NCBI RefSeq assembly: GCF_009765975.1 | Contig: NZ_LMUJ01000054.1 | Coordinates: forward strand, 185,456 to 249,455 | From: Acidisphaera sp. S103 | GTDB taxonomy: Bacteria > Pseudomonadota > Alphaproteobacteria > Acetobacterales > Acetobacteraceae | DNA: 64,000 bases | Reading direction: 5' to 3' | In this document: positions 28,764-38,622 of the stretch, piece by piece | How the letters are laid out: each line of letters starts with the position of its first letter | How positions within the stretch are numbered: the first letter of the stretch is position 1 | Made by a program: the position numbers and the translations under genes | The notes under the pieces: generated by a model | The model's input: the letters and a program-made list of their open reading frames with translations, nothing else | The model's database searches: none | What the model was told of the DNA's origin: nothing

Positions 28764-29837
28764 CTAACCCCGGTTGGCGCCGGCGGCCTGGTCGAATTCC
28801 GCCGCGGTGATGCCCAGCGTTTCGGCGGCGGCGCGGATGTCGCGCCAAGTGGTGTCGTCGACCTCGATGCCCTGTTCGGTCCGCTTGGCGGCGTAACGCT
28901 TTTCCGGTTCGCCAGGGGTGAGGACCTCATCGAAGCCGGGGCCGGGGCGGGCGGATTTGACGTGGGATTTCACCGCCTGAATGTCGGCGGCGATTTTCCC
29001 CGGATCGCCGAGCTTCGAGAGGTCGATGACCGTGGCGAGCATGGAGTTCAGCACGCCGCCCTTGGCCTCGTGGAACGCGCCCTGGCCGCCGGCGACGGCG
29101 GAGGCCATGATTTCGCACATTACCGCCAAGCCTGATCCCTTGTGGGTGCCGAACGCCCGCAGCGCTCCGGTGTGGTCGCGAATGAAGCCGGTGGGGTCGT
29201 TGGTGGGGTTGCCGTCGGCATCGATCATGCAGCCATCGGTGACCGGGACGCCCTTGTTGTATGCGACTCGCGCCTTGCCGGCAGCGATGGTGGTGCTGGC
29301 CATGTCGAGCATGACCGCCGGGCCGTCGGTTCCGGGCACCGCGGCACAGAATGGGTTGGTGCCGAGGCGCGGTTCGGCGGCGCCCCAGGTGGCCTGCACA
29401 TCGTGATGGTCGGCGACGTTGACGAAGGCGGTGAAGGCGCAGCCCTGCGACGCGGCGAGTTCCGCGTAGGTGCCGATGCGGCCGATATGCGAGGAATTGC
29501 GGAACGCCAGCACGCAGGCGCCTTGTTCTTTCGCACGGGCGATCGCGCGTTTGACGGCATCGGCGGCCATGCGCTGGCCGTAGCCGCGGCGGGCGTCGAT
29601 CACCAGCAGGGCGCCGGCGTCGAGAACCGTCTCGGCTGTCTGATTGGGGACCAGGAGGCCGGCGTGCAGCAGGCGGACATAGGTCGGCAGCATGCCGACG
29701 CCGTGGCTGTCGTGGCCGGCGAGGTTGGCTCGGACGAGATGGTCGGCGACCTGGGCGGCTTCGCCTTCCTCGCTGCCCATGCGGCGGGCGATCAGGTGGG
29801 TGACGGCTTTCAGGGCGTGGGGCGGGAGGGTGGGCAT
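28764..29837 (-). CDS. Malate/L-lactate dehydrogenase family oxidoreductase (YlbC/YiaK type)
   Basis: A 357-aa NAD(P)-dependent 2-hydroxyacid or ketoreductase of the PF02615 fold, which is unrelated to the classic Rossmann lactate dehydrogenases. Landmarks are VRANLAGHDSHGVGMLPTYV at the N-terminus with the catalytic histidine, FRNSSHIGRIGTYAE, WGAAEPRLGTNPFCAAVPG, and GSGLAVMCEIMASAVAGG. Homologs act on malate, sulfolactate, ureidoglycolate or diketogulonate; the substrate here is unknown. A longer upstream frame reads through the repeat cluster and is not used. The gene lies downstream of infC on the same strand, separated by repeats. Confidence 0.88.
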   Translation of the reverse strand: MPTLPPHALKAVTHLIARRMGSEEGEAAQVADHLVRANLAGHDSHGVGMLPTYVRLLHAGLLVPNQTAETVLDAGALLVIDARRGYGQRMAADAVKRAIARAKEQGACVLAFRNSSHIGRIGTYAELAASQGCAFTAFVNVADHHDVQATWGAAEPRLGTNPFCAAVPGTDGPAVMLDMASTTIAAGKARVAYNKGVPVTDGCMIDADGNPTNDPTGFIRDHTGALRAFGTHKGSGLAVMCEIMASAVAGGQGAFHEAKGGVLNSMLATVIDLSKLGDPGKIAADIQAVKSHVKSARPGPGFDEVLTPGEPEKRYAAKRTEQGIEVDDTTWRDIRAAAETLGITAAEFDQAAGANRG

Positions 29838-29867
29838 GATGGCGAGGCCTGACGGTTGGCGGCGTTG

Positions 29868-29955
29868 GTCATGCCGGCGTGCGGCAAGCATCCACGCCTG
29901 TGAGTGTGATGAACGCCGGGGAGGCGTGGATGGCGGGCCTGCGCCCGCCATGACG
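29868..29955. repeat. Paired REP/BIME-like element
   Basis: Two hairpin units face each other. The left runs from GTCATGCCGG to ATCCACGCC (29890-29898), and the right from GGCGTGGAT (29923-29931) through GGCGGGC...GCCCGCC to ATGACGG. The inner arms ATCCACGCC/GGCGTGGAT are perfect complements separated by 24 bases. The same architecture recurs at 49615-49703. Confidence 0.7.
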
Positions 29956-29961
29956 GTTGGA

Positions 29962-30075
29962 CTTGGTGGATGGCGGACAGGCCCGCCGTGACGGATGTGC
30001 TTGGTGGATGGCGGACAGGCCCGCCGTGACGGATGTGCTTGGTGGATGGCGGACAGGTCCGCCTCGACGGATGTG
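29962..30075. repeat. Three tandem copies of a 38-bp repeat
   Basis: Units begin at 29962, 30000 and 30038 with the text CTTGGTGGATGGCGGACAGG. Units 1 and 2 are identical; unit 3 has small changes. Each contains a half-palindrome (GGCGGAC...GCCCGCC) and looks derived from the right half of the adjacent BIME-like element. The array ends 2 bp before the infC stop codon. Confidence 0.85.
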
Positions 30076-30076
30076 T

Positions 30077-30598
30077 TTACCTCGGCGACAGGACCATCAC
30101 CATTTGGCGGTTTTCCATACGGGGCATTTGCTCGACCTTGGAGGTCGTGTCCATTTCCGCGCGGATACGTTCCAGCACGCGCACGCCGATGTCCTGGTGC
30201 GCCATTTCGCGGCCACGGAAGCGCAGTGTCACCTTGACCTTGTCGCCTTCCTCGATGAACGACTTCATGGCGCGCATCTTCACCTGATAGTCGTTTTCAT
30301 CGATGTTCGGACGAACCTTGATCTCTTTGATTTCGATGACTTTTTGCTTCTTCTTGGCCTCGTTCTTCTTCTTCTGCTGTTCGTATTTGAATTTGCCGAA
30401 GTCCAGGATCTTGCAGACCGGCGGATCGGCGTTGGGGCTGATCTCCACCAAGTCGAGGCCAACGGCGAAGGCGCGTTGCATCGCTTCCCGCACTGTCAGC
30501 ACGCCCTGCATTTCACCGTCCTGATCGATCAGGCGAACCTGCGGGATTCGGATTTCCTCATTTACGCGGGGGCCGTCGCGGGTTGGCGGGGCGGCCAT
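30077..30598 (-). CDS. infC: Translation initiation factor IF-3
   Basis: A 173-aa factor that binds the 30S subunit and checks start codon pairing. The N-domain begins [19 protein letters not shown] and has [20 protein letters not shown]. The basic linker [18 protein letters not shown] and the C-domain [17 protein letters not shown] follow, with [12 protein letters not shown]. The start is a plain ATG with AGAGGA upstream, unlike the AUU start of E. coli infC, so AUU-type autoregulation is not indicated. It follows thrS on the same strand after 204 bp. rpmI-rplT do not follow it. Confidence 0.97.
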   Translation of the reverse strand: MAAPPTRDGPRVNEEIRIPQVRLIDQDGEMQGVLTVREAMQRAFAVGLDLVEISPNADPPVCKILDFGKFKYEQQKKKNEAKKKQKVIEIKEIKVRPNIDENDYQVKMRAMKSFIEEGDKVKVTLRFRGREMAHQDIGVRVLERIRAEMDTTSKVEQMPRMENRQMVMVLSPR

Positions 30599-30787
30599 TG
30601 GTCCTCTGGCTATCGTTCTCTCCTGTCTCTGTTACGACGATGGTGCCGCCGCGAAAGCGCGGATGCCGGCGACCGTTTAGCAGTGTGGGCGAAAGAGGGG
30701 CTTAAAATCAAGCCATCTTGCCTGGAATCAGGCCGTGATCGCCTGCGTTTGGATCAACGCTCCGGTGCGGTCACGGTCTAACCCCGT

Positions 30788-30817
30788 GTTTAGTCGGATG
30801 ATTCACGCCGTCTGGCG
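30788..30817. repeat. Dispersed repeat copy overlapping the thrS stop
   Basis: The string with core GATGATTCACG and trailing TCTGG matches 40787-40816 with few differences (TTTAGTCGGATGATTCACGC versus TTTGATCGCATGATTCACGC). It spans the end of thrS, including the TGA. Unlike the copy near ssb, the right half of the hairpin is missing. Confidence 0.5.
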
Positions 30818-32743
30818 ACCAGGCTGTAGATCGGGTGGCGTGGCTTCCGATGCAAGCCGAACGACCGCTTCATCCAGCGGCAGCACTTCCTGTGCCTGGC
30901 TGCCCAGTCGTCGCAACGCCACGGTGCGGGTTTCCGCCTCTTTCCGGCCGACGACCGCGAGTACCGGAACATGCGCCAGGCTGTGTTCTCGCACCTTGGC
31001 GTTGATCTTCTGGTTGGTCAGGTCGGTGTTCACCGACAGACCCGCTCGGGCGAAGGCGGCCGCGACTTCGTTGGCATAGTCGTCGGCGTCGGAGACGATG
31101 GTCGCCACGACGGCCTGCACCGGCGCCAGCCACAGCGGGAAGCGGCCGGCGTACTGCTCGATCAGGATACCCAGGAACCGTTCGAAACTGCCCAGGATGG
31201 CCCGGTGCAGCATGATCGGGCGGTGGCGGGCGCCGTCTTCGCCGACATATTCGGCGTCCAGGCGTTCGGGCAGGTTCGGATCGACCTGCAACGTGCCGCA
31301 CTGCCAGTCGCGGCCGATGGCGTCGCGCAGGACGAATTCCAGTTTCGGGCCATAGAAGGCGCCCTCGCCCGGGTTCAGTTCGTATTCGACGCCGGCAATG
31401 GCGCAGGCCTCACGCAGGGCGCCTTCCGCATGGTCCCAATCGGCATCGCTGCCGATGCGCGCTTCCGGGCGATCGGCGAACTTGATGCGGAAGTCCGGAA
31501 AGCCGAAGTCGCGGTAGACGGTGGAGAGCAGTTCCACGAAGCGGGCGGTTTCGACGGCGATCTGGTCTTCGGTGCAGAAGATGTGGGCGTCATCTTGGGT
31601 AAACGCCCGCACCCGCATGATGCCATGCAGCGCGCCGGACGGTTCGTAGCGGTGGCATGACCCGAACTCCGCCATGCGCAAGGGCAGTTCACGGTAGGAC
31701 CGCATACCGTGGCGAAAAATCTGCACGTGGCAGGGGCAGTTCATCGGCTTCAGGGCGAGGAATTTGTCCTCCTCTTCCACCTGGGCGATGAACATGTTCT
31801 GGCGGTAATTGTCCCAGTGCCCGGATTTCTCCCACAGCGAGCGGTCGACGAGTTGCGGGGTTTTGACCTCCTGGTAGCCGGCGGCGTCGAGGCGGCGGCG
31901 CAGATAGGCCTCCACCGTGCGGTAGAGCTTCCAGCCCTTGGGATGCCAGAAGATCGAGCCGACCGCCTCTTCCTGGATATGGAACAGGTCCATTTCCTTG
32001 CCGATCTTGCGGTGGTCGCGGCGTTCGGCTTCTTCGAGCTGGTGCAGGTAGGCGTCGAGTTCCTTCTGGTCGCGCCAGGCGGTGCCGTAGATGCGCGACA
32101 GCATGGCGTTGCGGTGATCGCCCCGCCAATAGGCGCCGGCGACCTTCATCAGCTTGAACGCGCCGCCGACATCGGCGGTGGAGCGCATGTGCGGGCCGCG
32201 GCACAGGTCGACCCAATCGCCCTGGCTGTAGAGGCTGATGGTTTCCGTCGCCGGCAGGTCCTGGATCAGTTGGGCTTTGTATTTCTCGCCCTTGGCCTGG
32301 AAGAAGGCGATGGCTTCGTCGCGATCGATCTCCCGCCGGACGAACGGAGCGCCCTTGGCGACGATCTCGCGCATCTTGGCTTCGATGGCGGCGAAGTCGT
32401 CGGGGGTGAACGGCTCATTGCGGGCAAAATCGTAGTAGAAGCCGTTCTCGATCGACGGGCCGATGGTGACCTGGGTGCCGGGATAGAGGGTCTGCACCGC
32501 CTCGGCCAGCACGTGGGCGGCGTCGTGACGGATCATTTCCAGCGCGTCGGGATCGCGGCGGGTGATGAAGACGATGGCGGCGTCGTGGTCGATCAGCGTG
32601 CTGAGATCGACGGTCTTGCCGTCCAGCTTCATCGCCAGGGCGGCGCGGGCGAGGCCGGGACCGATCGCCTCGGCCACCGTGGTGCCCGTCACCGGCACGT
32701 CGAACTGGCGTTCGGAGCCGTCGGGCAATGTGATGGCAGGCAT
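30803..32743 (-). CDS. thrS: Threonine--tRNA ligase
   Basis: A 646-aa class II synthetase. It has the TGS domain (about 1-60, [13 protein letters not shown]), the editing domain with the zinc-site-like [12 protein letters not shown] and CRGPHM, the catalytic core motif 2 ([20 protein letters not shown]), the Zn-binding cysteine in [12 protein letters not shown], and the anticodon-binding domain with [14 protein letters not shown]. All domains are complete. ATG follows AGGACCC. A 204-bp gap separates it from infC, and the dispersed repeat spans its stop codon. Confidence 0.97.
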   Translation of the reverse strand: MPAITLPDGSERQFDVPVTGTTVAEAIGPGLARAALAMKLDGKTVDLSTLIDHDAAIVFITRRDPDALEMIRHDAAHVLAEAVQTLYPGTQVTIGPSIENGFYYDFARNEPFTPDDFAAIEAKMREIVAKGAPFVRREIDRDEAIAFFQAKGEKYKAQLIQDLPATETISLYSQGDWVDLCRGPHMRSTADVGGAFKLMKVAGAYWRGDHRNAMLSRIYGTAWRDQKELDAYLHQLEEAERRDHRKIGKEMDLFHIQEEAVGSIFWHPKGWKLYRTVEAYLRRRLDAAGYQEVKTPQLVDRSLWEKSGHWDNYRQNMFIAQVEEEDKFLALKPMNCPCHVQIFRHGMRSYRELPLRMAEFGSCHRYEPSGALHGIMRVRAFTQDDAHIFCTEDQIAVETARFVELLSTVYRDFGFPDFRIKFADRPEARIGSDADWDHAEGALREACAIAGVEYELNPGEGAFYGPKLEFVLRDAIGRDWQCGTLQVDPNLPERLDAEYVGEDGARHRPIMLHRAILGSFERFLGILIEQYAGRFPLWLAPVQAVVATIVSDADDYANEVAAAFARAGLSVNTDLTNQKINAKVREHSLAHVPVLAVVGRKEAETRTVALRRLGSQAQEVLPLDEAVVRLASEATPPDLQPGRQTA

Positions 32744-32828
32744 GGGCGTGGGTCCTGATGGTTGGCAAGGCGCTGTCTATGGCGTCAAGCCAGGGGTAGA
32801 GGCAAGAGGCCGTGGTGCGGGAAGGCCG

Positions 32829-33215
32829 TTAATCGACGGTGATACTGCCGATCATGCCGTCCCAGTCGTGGTCGGCGCAGGTGAGGTCATAGGGCCCCTT
32901 GGGCGGGGCGACCAGCAGGATGTGGACGGATTTGCCGGCCTGCACCACGATGTCGGTACCACCATTCGCCAGCAGATGCTTGTCCTTGATCGTGGCGGCT
33001 TTCAGGAACATCGGGGCGGTGAATTCGTGCATCTCCTTGCCGTGGTTTTCCAGCAGCAGGTCGTAGGTTTTGCCGGCGTGGAAGACCAGGTGATCGGGCT
33101 CGAAGCGGTTGTCGACCATCACGACGGTCATCTTTTCCGGATCGGCCCATCGATTGGCGGCGTGGGCGGCCAGGGGCAGCAGCAGGGCCAAGGCGAGCGG
33201 GATGGTTTTGGTCAT
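32829..33215 (-). CDS. Exported cupredoxin-like protein
   Basis: A 128-aa precursor with a clear signal peptide (KTIPLALALLLPLAAHAA, cleavage expected after AHA). The mature part is a single cupredoxin domain. Likely copper ligands are the histidine in GKEMHEF and the C-terminal CADHDWDGM (Cys, His, Met). It is probably a periplasmic copper carrier or electron-transfer protein. An upstream ATG at 33224 would add three residues. It lies 47 bp downstream of the LLM gene on the same strand. Confidence 0.82.
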   Translation of the reverse strand: MTKTIPLALALLLPLAAHAANRWADPEKMTVVMVDNRFEPDHLVFHAGKTYDLLLENHGKEMHEFTAPMFLKAATIKDKHLLANGGTDIVVQAGKSVHILLVAPPKGPYDLTCADHDWDGMIGSITVD

Positions 33216-33262
33216 CCCGCCCATGTTGGTCAGGTTTCGGCGACCGCAAGGGCGGTGGCGCT

Positions 33263-34441
33263 TCAGCGCGTGGCGCCTGGACCGGCATTGAAGGCCGGCA
33301 TCACCTCTTTCGCGAACCGCTCGACCTGTTCCAGCCACACCGACAACGGCGTGCCCAGGGGCAGGGTGACGGTGACGCGGGACAGGCCGGGATAGGCGGC
33401 CTCGATCTTCTTCAGGCTCTCGATGATGTCGGCCGGCGTGCCGGTCAGGAAGCCACCGGCTTTCACCGCGTCCTCGACCCGCGGCAGCTTGGTGTTCACC
33501 GCCAGCTTTGGGTCGCGCATCGCGGCGATCTGTTCGTCGGTCAGCGCTTTGACCAGGCGCAGTTCGCCGAACATCTTCATGTTCTCTTCATAGTATTTGC
33601 CGGCTTCGCGGATGCCTGCCTCGACGCTGTCGGCGATGAAGAACTGGAAGCCGATGGCGAGGCGCTCGCCGAGTTCCACGTGCTTGCCGATGCGGGCATG
33701 CGCCGCCTGGAAATCGACCATGACCTTGTGGACGATGCCGCCTTCGGCCGAACCGCCGCCGATGACGCCCTGAATGCCGTGCTTGGCCATGAAGTCCAGC
33801 GCACGTTGCGAGCCGCCCTGGATCGGCTGCCAGCATTCCACCGGCAGGCGTTCGGGGCGGGGAACCAGGGTGAGTTCCTTCAGGGTGTAGCCGCGATAGG
33901 GGACTTCCGGCGGCAACGTGTAGTGCTTGCCCTTATGCGACCACGACTCTTCGTTGAACGATTTGAAGATGATGTCGACCTGCTCTTCGAACAGTTCGCG
34001 GTTGGCTTCCTGGTTCAACAGCGGGGCGCCGAAGGTTTCCACCTCCCGCGTGTGGTAGCCGCGGCCGACGCCGAACACCACGCGGCCGTGCGACAGGATG
34101 TCGGCCATGGCGTAGTCTTCGGCCAGGCGCAGCGGGTGCCACATCGGGGTGATGTTGAAGCCGCAACCGAGCTTCAGGTTTTTCGTCAGGTGCGTCAGGT
34201 GCAGCGCCATCATCAGGACATTGGGGATGCACTCGGTGCCTTCCGGCTGGAAGTGGTGCTCCGCCATCCAGAAGGTGCCGTAACCAAGGCGATCGAGCGC
34301 CTGGGCAGTCGTTTCCGCCTTGTGCAGGGCGGTCGCGAGCTGCTCGTTCGGGTAGCGGCGGTCGTTGACCGGGGTGCCGGCATAACCGACGTTCTCCAGA
34401 TCGATATGGCCCGCGTAGGTGCTGTCGAATTGCCTGATCAC
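33263..34441 (-). CDS. LLM-class flavin-dependent monooxygenase
   Basis: A 392-aa bacterial luciferase-like enzyme using reduced FMN. Landmarks are GTFWMAEHHFQPEGTE, the GCGFNITPMWHPLRLAED substrate/flavin region and RVVFGVGRGYHTREVETFG. The C-terminal half continues the TIM barrel (VECWQPIQGGSQRALDFMA). Start is GTG (VIRQFDSTYAG), with AGGGAAGG upstream. The substrate is not inferable. The cupredoxin gene follows closely, but a functional link is not established. Confidence 0.88.
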   Translation of the reverse strand: MIRQFDSTYAGHIDLENVGYAGTPVNDRRYPNEQLATALHKAETTAQALDRLGYGTFWMAEHHFQPEGTECIPNVLMMALHLTHLTKNLKLGCGFNITPMWHPLRLAEDYAMADILSHGRVVFGVGRGYHTREVETFGAPLLNQEANRELFEEQVDIIFKSFNEESWSHKGKHYTLPPEVPYRGYTLKELTLVPRPERLPVECWQPIQGGSQRALDFMAKHGIQGVIGGGSAEGGIVHKVMVDFQAAHARIGKHVELGERLAIGFQFFIADSVEAGIREAGKYYEENMKMFGELRLVKALTDEQIAAMRDPKLAVNTKLPRVEDAVKAGGFLTGTPADIIESLKKIEAAYPGLSRVTVTLPLGTPLSVWLEQVERFAKEVMPAFNAGPGATR

Positions 34442-34512
34442 GGCGTTGCCTTCCCTGGGATTGCTGCCGTCAGCGTAGTCCCGTTCAGGAAACCGTCAAA
34501 TTCGGCCGACAC

Positions 34513-35439
34513 CTATCCCTTGAACACCGAATCCACGTCCAACATGCCGCGCTGCTTTCGATCCAGTGGGTAATGCGCGCTGACATAGAAGCCTTGGTCG
34601 TCGAACGCCATGACGCGGGTCCGGTTCGGATGGTGACGAAACCAGAACGGCGTGGTGTTGGTGGGGTGATAATGCGTCACGCACGACAGCCGGCTGGTAT
34701 CTTCCGGCAGTGTGCGCGGGTGGCTGCGATGCACCAGGTCGGCGGTCCAGAAGAACACGTCCCCCTTCCTGGCGAGGAAGCGTTCGTAGGCCATGCCCTC
34801 GCGCCGGCAGGCGGCATCCAGTTCGGCGATGTACAGGTCCTGGTCGTCGGCCGCGAAATTCATCCGTTTCGACCCGTCATTGAAAAGATAGTGCGGCAGC
34901 CTGTGGCTTTTGTCGTAGAATGCGAGTTCGCCGCTGCCTTCCACGACGTCCTCCAGCGCGATCCAGGTCGCGGCCATCAGCATCGGATCCTCGACGGCGA
35001 CAACCGAGGTGTCCTGGTGAACACGGTGTCCATTACTTCTTTGGAACAGCAATTGCTGGCAGGCCACGGGCTTCGTATCGAACACCAACGACAGGAAGCG
35101 GCAGATGCGTGGATGGAAGCAAACCTTCCGTGAGGATTCAAAGTTGACGTAAAGATCGAACAGACTTTCATACCGGTCGGGCGTGGTGCCCGACGGCCGG
35201 TTGGGCAAGCCACGACGATGATCCGTGATCAGGAATTTGCCCGGATATTTGTGATGATTATGTATGTCGGAAGCGAATCGATCGATCAACTCAGGCTCGA
35301 TCGCGGCGCGCCACACCAGCCATCCGTGCTCGATAAAATGGGCGAGGTCGTCACGTTCCGCGGCGGTGATTTCACCAGCCTCGAACAAACCGGCGACCCG
35401 CTGTGCCGCGTAGGGTGTGTCGGTCCACAGCGTCTTCAT
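34513..35439 (-). CDS. Phytanoyl-CoA dioxygenase (PhyH)-like Fe(II)/2-oxoglutarate oxygenase
   Basis: A 308-aa member of the PhyH family (PF05721). The metal motif is HQDTSVVAVEDP (first His and Asp), with the second His in ADLVHRSHPRTLPEDTSRLS; the nearby Arg could hold 2-oxoglutarate. Other segments are the N-terminal FIEHGWLVWRAAIEPELID and GSGELAFYDKSHRLPHYL. An in-frame ATG at 35469 is a possible longer start; I prefer 35439 because AGGAAACGG precedes it. It lies downstream of uvrA on the same strand. PhyH homologs hydroxylate lipids, amino acids or secondary metabolites; the substrate is unknown. Confidence 0.82.
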   Translation of the reverse strand: MKTLWTDTPYAAQRVAGLFEAGEITAAERDDLAHFIEHGWLVWRAAIEPELIDRFASDIHNHHKYPGKFLITDHRRGLPNRPSGTTPDRYESLFDLYVNFESSRKVCFHPRICRFLSLVFDTKPVACQQLLFQRSNGHRVHQDTSVVAVEDPMLMAATWIALEDVVEGSGELAFYDKSHRLPHYLFNDGSKRMNFAADDQDLYIAELDAACRREGMAYERFLARKGDVFFWTADLVHRSHPRTLPEDTSRLSCVTHYHPTNTTPFWFRHHPNRTRVMAFDDQGFYVSAHYPLDRKQRGMLDVDSVFKG

Positions 35440-35556
35440 ATTCAGGCCGTTTCCTGGCTCCGCCCACATGACCGTCTCGCCCGTTGTGTTGCCGCATGGA
35501 TAAATCCTTGACCCCCGCTTTTCAAGCGCGGCGGCGAAACGACGGCCGCCATTACC

Positions 35557-38415
35557 TTATGCCCGTTTCCGCCGTACCTTCGGGGCTTCCACCACCGGCA
35601 GCAGCGGGGCCAGGAAGCGGCCGGTGTGGCTTTCGGGGTTGGCGACGATGTCCTCCGGCGTGCCTTCCGCAACGATGCGGCCGCCGCCGTCACCGCCTTC
35701 CGGACCAAGGTCGAGGATCCAGTCGGCGGTCTTGATGACCTCCAGATTGTGCTCGATCACCACGACGGTGTTGCCCTGGTCGACGAGGGCGTGGAGGACT
35801 TCCAGCAGTTTGCGGACGTCCTCGAAGTGCAGGCCGGTGGTGGGTTCGTCCAGGATGTACAGCGTTCGGCCGGTGGCTCGTCTGGCCAGTTCCTTGGACA
35901 GCTTGATGCGCTGGGCCTCACCGCCGGACAGGGTGGTGGCCTGCTGCCCCAGGGCGATGTAGCCGAGGCCGACCTGCTGGAGGATTTTCAGGCGGTCGTG
36001 AATGCGCATCTGCGCGCTGAAGTAGGGGACGGCTTCGTCGACCGTCATCTCCAGCACTTCGGCGATGGATTTATCGCGGAACTTTATTTCCAGCGTTTCG
36101 CGATTGTAGCGTTTTCCCTTGCAGGTGTCGCAGGTGACGTAGACGTCGGGCAGGAAGTGCATCTCGATCTTCAGCAGGCCGTCGCCCTGGCAGGCCTCGC
36201 AGCGGCCACCCTTGACGTTGAAGCTGAACCGGCCGGGCTTGTAGCCGCGCGCTCGGGAGTCCGGCAGTTCGGCGAACCAGTCGCGGATCGGGGCGAACAG
36301 GTCGGTGTAAGTCGCCGGGTTGGATCGCGGCGTGCGGCCGATCGGCGACTGGTCGATGTCGATGATCTTGTCGAGCTGATCCAGGCCCTCGATCCGGTCG
36401 TGCGCTGATGGCACCAGGCCGGCCCCCATCAGGCGGCGTGCCGCGGCCTTGTAGAGCGTGTCCACAACCAGGGTGGACTTGCCGCCGCCGGAGACGCCGG
36501 TGACGCAGGTGAAAGTGCCGAGCGGAAAGCTGGCGGACAGGTTCTTCAGGTTGTTGCCGCGGGCGCCGATCACCGTCAGGGCGCGATCCTTCTGCGTCGG
36601 ACGGCGCATCGCGGGGATGGGGATCTGGCGGCGGCCGGACAAATAGTCTCCGGTCAGGGATTTCGGGTTGGCGGCGACCTGGGCGGGGGTGCCCTCGGCG
36701 ATGACGTGGCCGCCATTGATACCGGCGGCGGGTCCCATGTCGATCAGATGGTCGGCGGCGCGGATCGCGTCTTCGTCGTGTTCGACGACCAGGACGGTGT
36801 TGCCCAGGTCGCGCAGGCGGCGAAGGGTGCCCAGCAGGCGTTCGTTGTCGCGCTGGTGCAGGCCGATGGAGGGTTCGTCCAGCACGTACAGCACGCCGGT
36901 GAGGCCGGAGCCGATCTGGCTGGCAAGGCGGATGCGCTGGGATTCGCCACCGGACAGCGTGGCGGACCCACGCGCCAGGGTCAGGTAGTCGAGGCCGACA
37001 TCGACCAGGAAGCGCAGGCGATCGACGATTTCCCGCAGGATGCGGCCGGCGATTTCCTGGCGTTGCGGGGTCAGTTGCGGGAGTACGGCGCCGAACCAGT
37101 CACTGGCGCGACGGATCGAGAGTTCGGAGGCCTCGGCGATGTTCTTGCCGGCGACGCGGACGGACAGGGCTTCCGGCTTCAGACGGGCGCCGTTGCAGAC
37201 GACACAGGGTTTTTCTGCCTGGTAGCGCGACATTTCCTCCCGCACCCAGACGCTGTCGGTTTCCTGCCAGCGGCGTTGCAGGTTTTTCAGCACGCCCTCA
37301 AACGGCTTGGTCACGGTGTAGCCGCGGACGCCGTCTTTGTAGGTGAAGGCGATCGGTTCGTCCGACCCGAACAGGATGGCTTGCCGCACGTCTTCCGGCA
37401 GGTCACGCCAGGGGGTCTTGGTGGTCTGCTTGTAGTGCCGAGCGAGGCTTTGCAGGGTCTGGTCGTAGTAGGGCGACTGGGCGCCGGTCCACGGGACGAT
37501 GGCGCCTTCCGCCAATCCCGCCCGGTCGTCCGGGACGACGAGGTCGGGGTCGAAGAAGCTTTCCACGCCCAGGCCGTCGCAGACCGGACACGCGCCGTGC
37601 GGGGAGTTGAAGCTGAACAGCCTTGGCTCGATTTCCTCGATGGTGAAGCCGCTGACCGGGCAGGCGAATTTCGACGAAAACACCGTGCGTTCGCCACCGT
37701 CGGCGTTCTCGGCATAGACGATGCCGTCGGACATGCTGAGGGCGGTTTCGAAACTGTCGGCGAGGCGGGAGGCGATGCCTTCACGGACCACGAGGCGGTC
37801 GACCACGGCTTCGATCTCGTGCTTGATCTTGCGGTTCAGGGCGGGGACGTCGGCGATTTCGTAGAGCGTGCCGTCCACCTTGACGCGGGTGAAGCCGCGG
37901 CGCTGCAGTTCGGCGAGTTCCTTGCGGTATTCGCCCTTGCGGTCGCGGACGACGGGCGCCAGCAGCAGCAGACGTGTGCCCTCCGGCATCGCCATGACGC
38001 GGTCGACCATTTGCGACACGGTCTGTGCCTCGATCGGCAGGCCGGTGGCGGGGGAATAGGGCACGCCGACCCGAGCCCACAGCAGCCGCATGTAGTCGGC
38101 GATCTCGGTCACCGTGCCGACGGTGGAGCGGGGGTTTTTGGAGGTGGTCTTCTGCTCGATGGAGATCGCCGGGGACAGGCCCTCGATACTGTCGACGTCG
38201 GGTTTGCCCATCAGTTCGAGGAACTGGCGGGCGTAGGCGGAGAGGGACTCCACGTAGCGGCGCTGGCCCTCGGCGTAGATGGTGTCGAACGCGAGGGAGG
38301 ATTTGCCGGACCCGGAGAGGCCGGTGATGACCGTCAGCGAGTCGCGCGGAATGACGACGTCGACGTTTTTGAGGTTATGTTCCCGCGCGCCGCGCACGTG
38401 GATGTTGCCGGCCAT
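35557..38415 (-). CDS. uvrA: Excinuclease ABC subunit A
   Basis: UvrA detects bulky DNA damage and loads UvrB. At 952 aa the length is standard. It has two ABC ATPase halves with Walker A sites [20 protein letters not shown] (near residue 31) and [16 protein letters not shown] (near residue 640). Signature motifs are [19 protein letters not shown] and [18 protein letters not shown], and zinc fingers are [12 protein letters not shown] and [10 protein letters not shown]...[11 protein letters not shown] LexA-type box lies 20 bp upstream of the ATG. The PhyH-like gene follows on the same strand. Confidence 0.98.
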   Translation of the reverse strand: MAGNIHVRGAREHNLKNVDVVIPRDSLTVITGLSGSGKSSLAFDTIYAEGQRRYVESLSAYARQFLELMGKPDVDSIEGLSPAISIEQKTTSKNPRSTVGTVTEIADYMRLLWARVGVPYSPATGLPIEAQTVSQMVDRVMAMPEGTRLLLLAPVVRDRKGEYRKELAELQRRGFTRVKVDGTLYEIADVPALNRKIKHEIEAVVDRLVVREGIASRLADSFETALSMSDGIVYAENADGGERTVFSSKFACPVSGFTIEEIEPRLFSFNSPHGACPVCDGLGVESFFDPDLVVPDDRAGLAEGAIVPWTGAQSPYYDQTLQSLARHYKQTTKTPWRDLPEDVRQAILFGSDEPIAFTYKDGVRGYTVTKPFEGVLKNLQRRWQETDSVWVREEMSRYQAEKPCVVCNGARLKPEALSVRVAGKNIAEASELSIRRASDWFGAVLPQLTPQRQEIAGRILREIVDRLRFLVDVGLDYLTLARGSATLSGGESQRIRLASQIGSGLTGVLYVLDEPSIGLHQRDNERLLGTLRRLRDLGNTVLVVEHDEDAIRAADHLIDMGPAAGINGGHVIAEGTPAQVAANPKSLTGDYLSGRRQIPIPAMRRPTQKDRALTVIGARGNNLKNLSASFPLGTFTCVTGVSGGGKSTLVVDTLYKAAARRLMGAGLVPSAHDRIEGLDQLDKIIDIDQSPIGRTPRSNPATYTDLFAPIRDWFAELPDSRARGYKPGRFSFNVKGGRCEACQGDGLLKIEMHFLPDVYVTCDTCKGKRYNRETLEIKFRDKSIAEVLEMTVDEAVPYFSAQMRIHDRLKILQQVGLGYIALGQQATTLSGGEAQRIKLSKELARRATGRTLYILDEPTTGLHFEDVRKLLEVLHALVDQGNTVVVIEHNLEVIKTADWILDLGPEGGDGGGRIVAEGTPEDIVANPESHTGRFLAPLLPVVEAPKVRRKRA

Positions 38416-38434
38416 GAATCCTGATGTCCCTTGT

Positions 38435-38449
38435 GTTCTGGGGATGTTC
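38435..38449. promoter_or_regulatory. LexA (SOS) box upstream of uvrA
   Basis: GTTC-N7-GTTC (GTTCTGGGGATGTTC) matches the alphaproteobacterial LexA consensus GTTC-N7-GTTC. It starts 20 bp before the uvrA ATG. It predicts SOS induction of uvrA, as known for many bacteria. The divergent amidohydrolase could share it. Confidence 0.8.
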
Positions 38450-38622
38450 CCGGTATGCCATGTTCCGGGCGATGGTGGAAGAGGCCTCGACTATGTGGTC
38501 CGAATGTGGATTTGGACCAGGGCTTGAAGCGCAGGATTCATGCATCGATCGACCGGCCGCCGCGGTCATTGTCTGAAGGCGTTGAAGTCGAAGCGAGGAT
38601 GCGTAGGCTGTCCAGATCACAT

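Noticed and set aside
29838-29951. N-terminal extension of the dehydrogenase (starting MAGAGPPSTP)
   Set aside because: The extension is just translation of the REP-like repeats; the ATG at 29837 gives the family's standard N-terminus.
29962-30075. CRISPR array
   Set aside because: The 38-bp units are directly adjacent with no unique spacers, and no cas gene is present; they derive from a palindromic repeat.
30077-30802. rpmI-rplT type autoregulated infC operon
   Set aside because: infC has a plain ATG, and rpmI and rplT do not follow it; the downstream gene is an unrelated dehydrogenase.
36706-38424. Long rightward frame opposite uvrA
   Set aside because: UvrA motifs are complete on the other strand; this is a codon-bias shadow.
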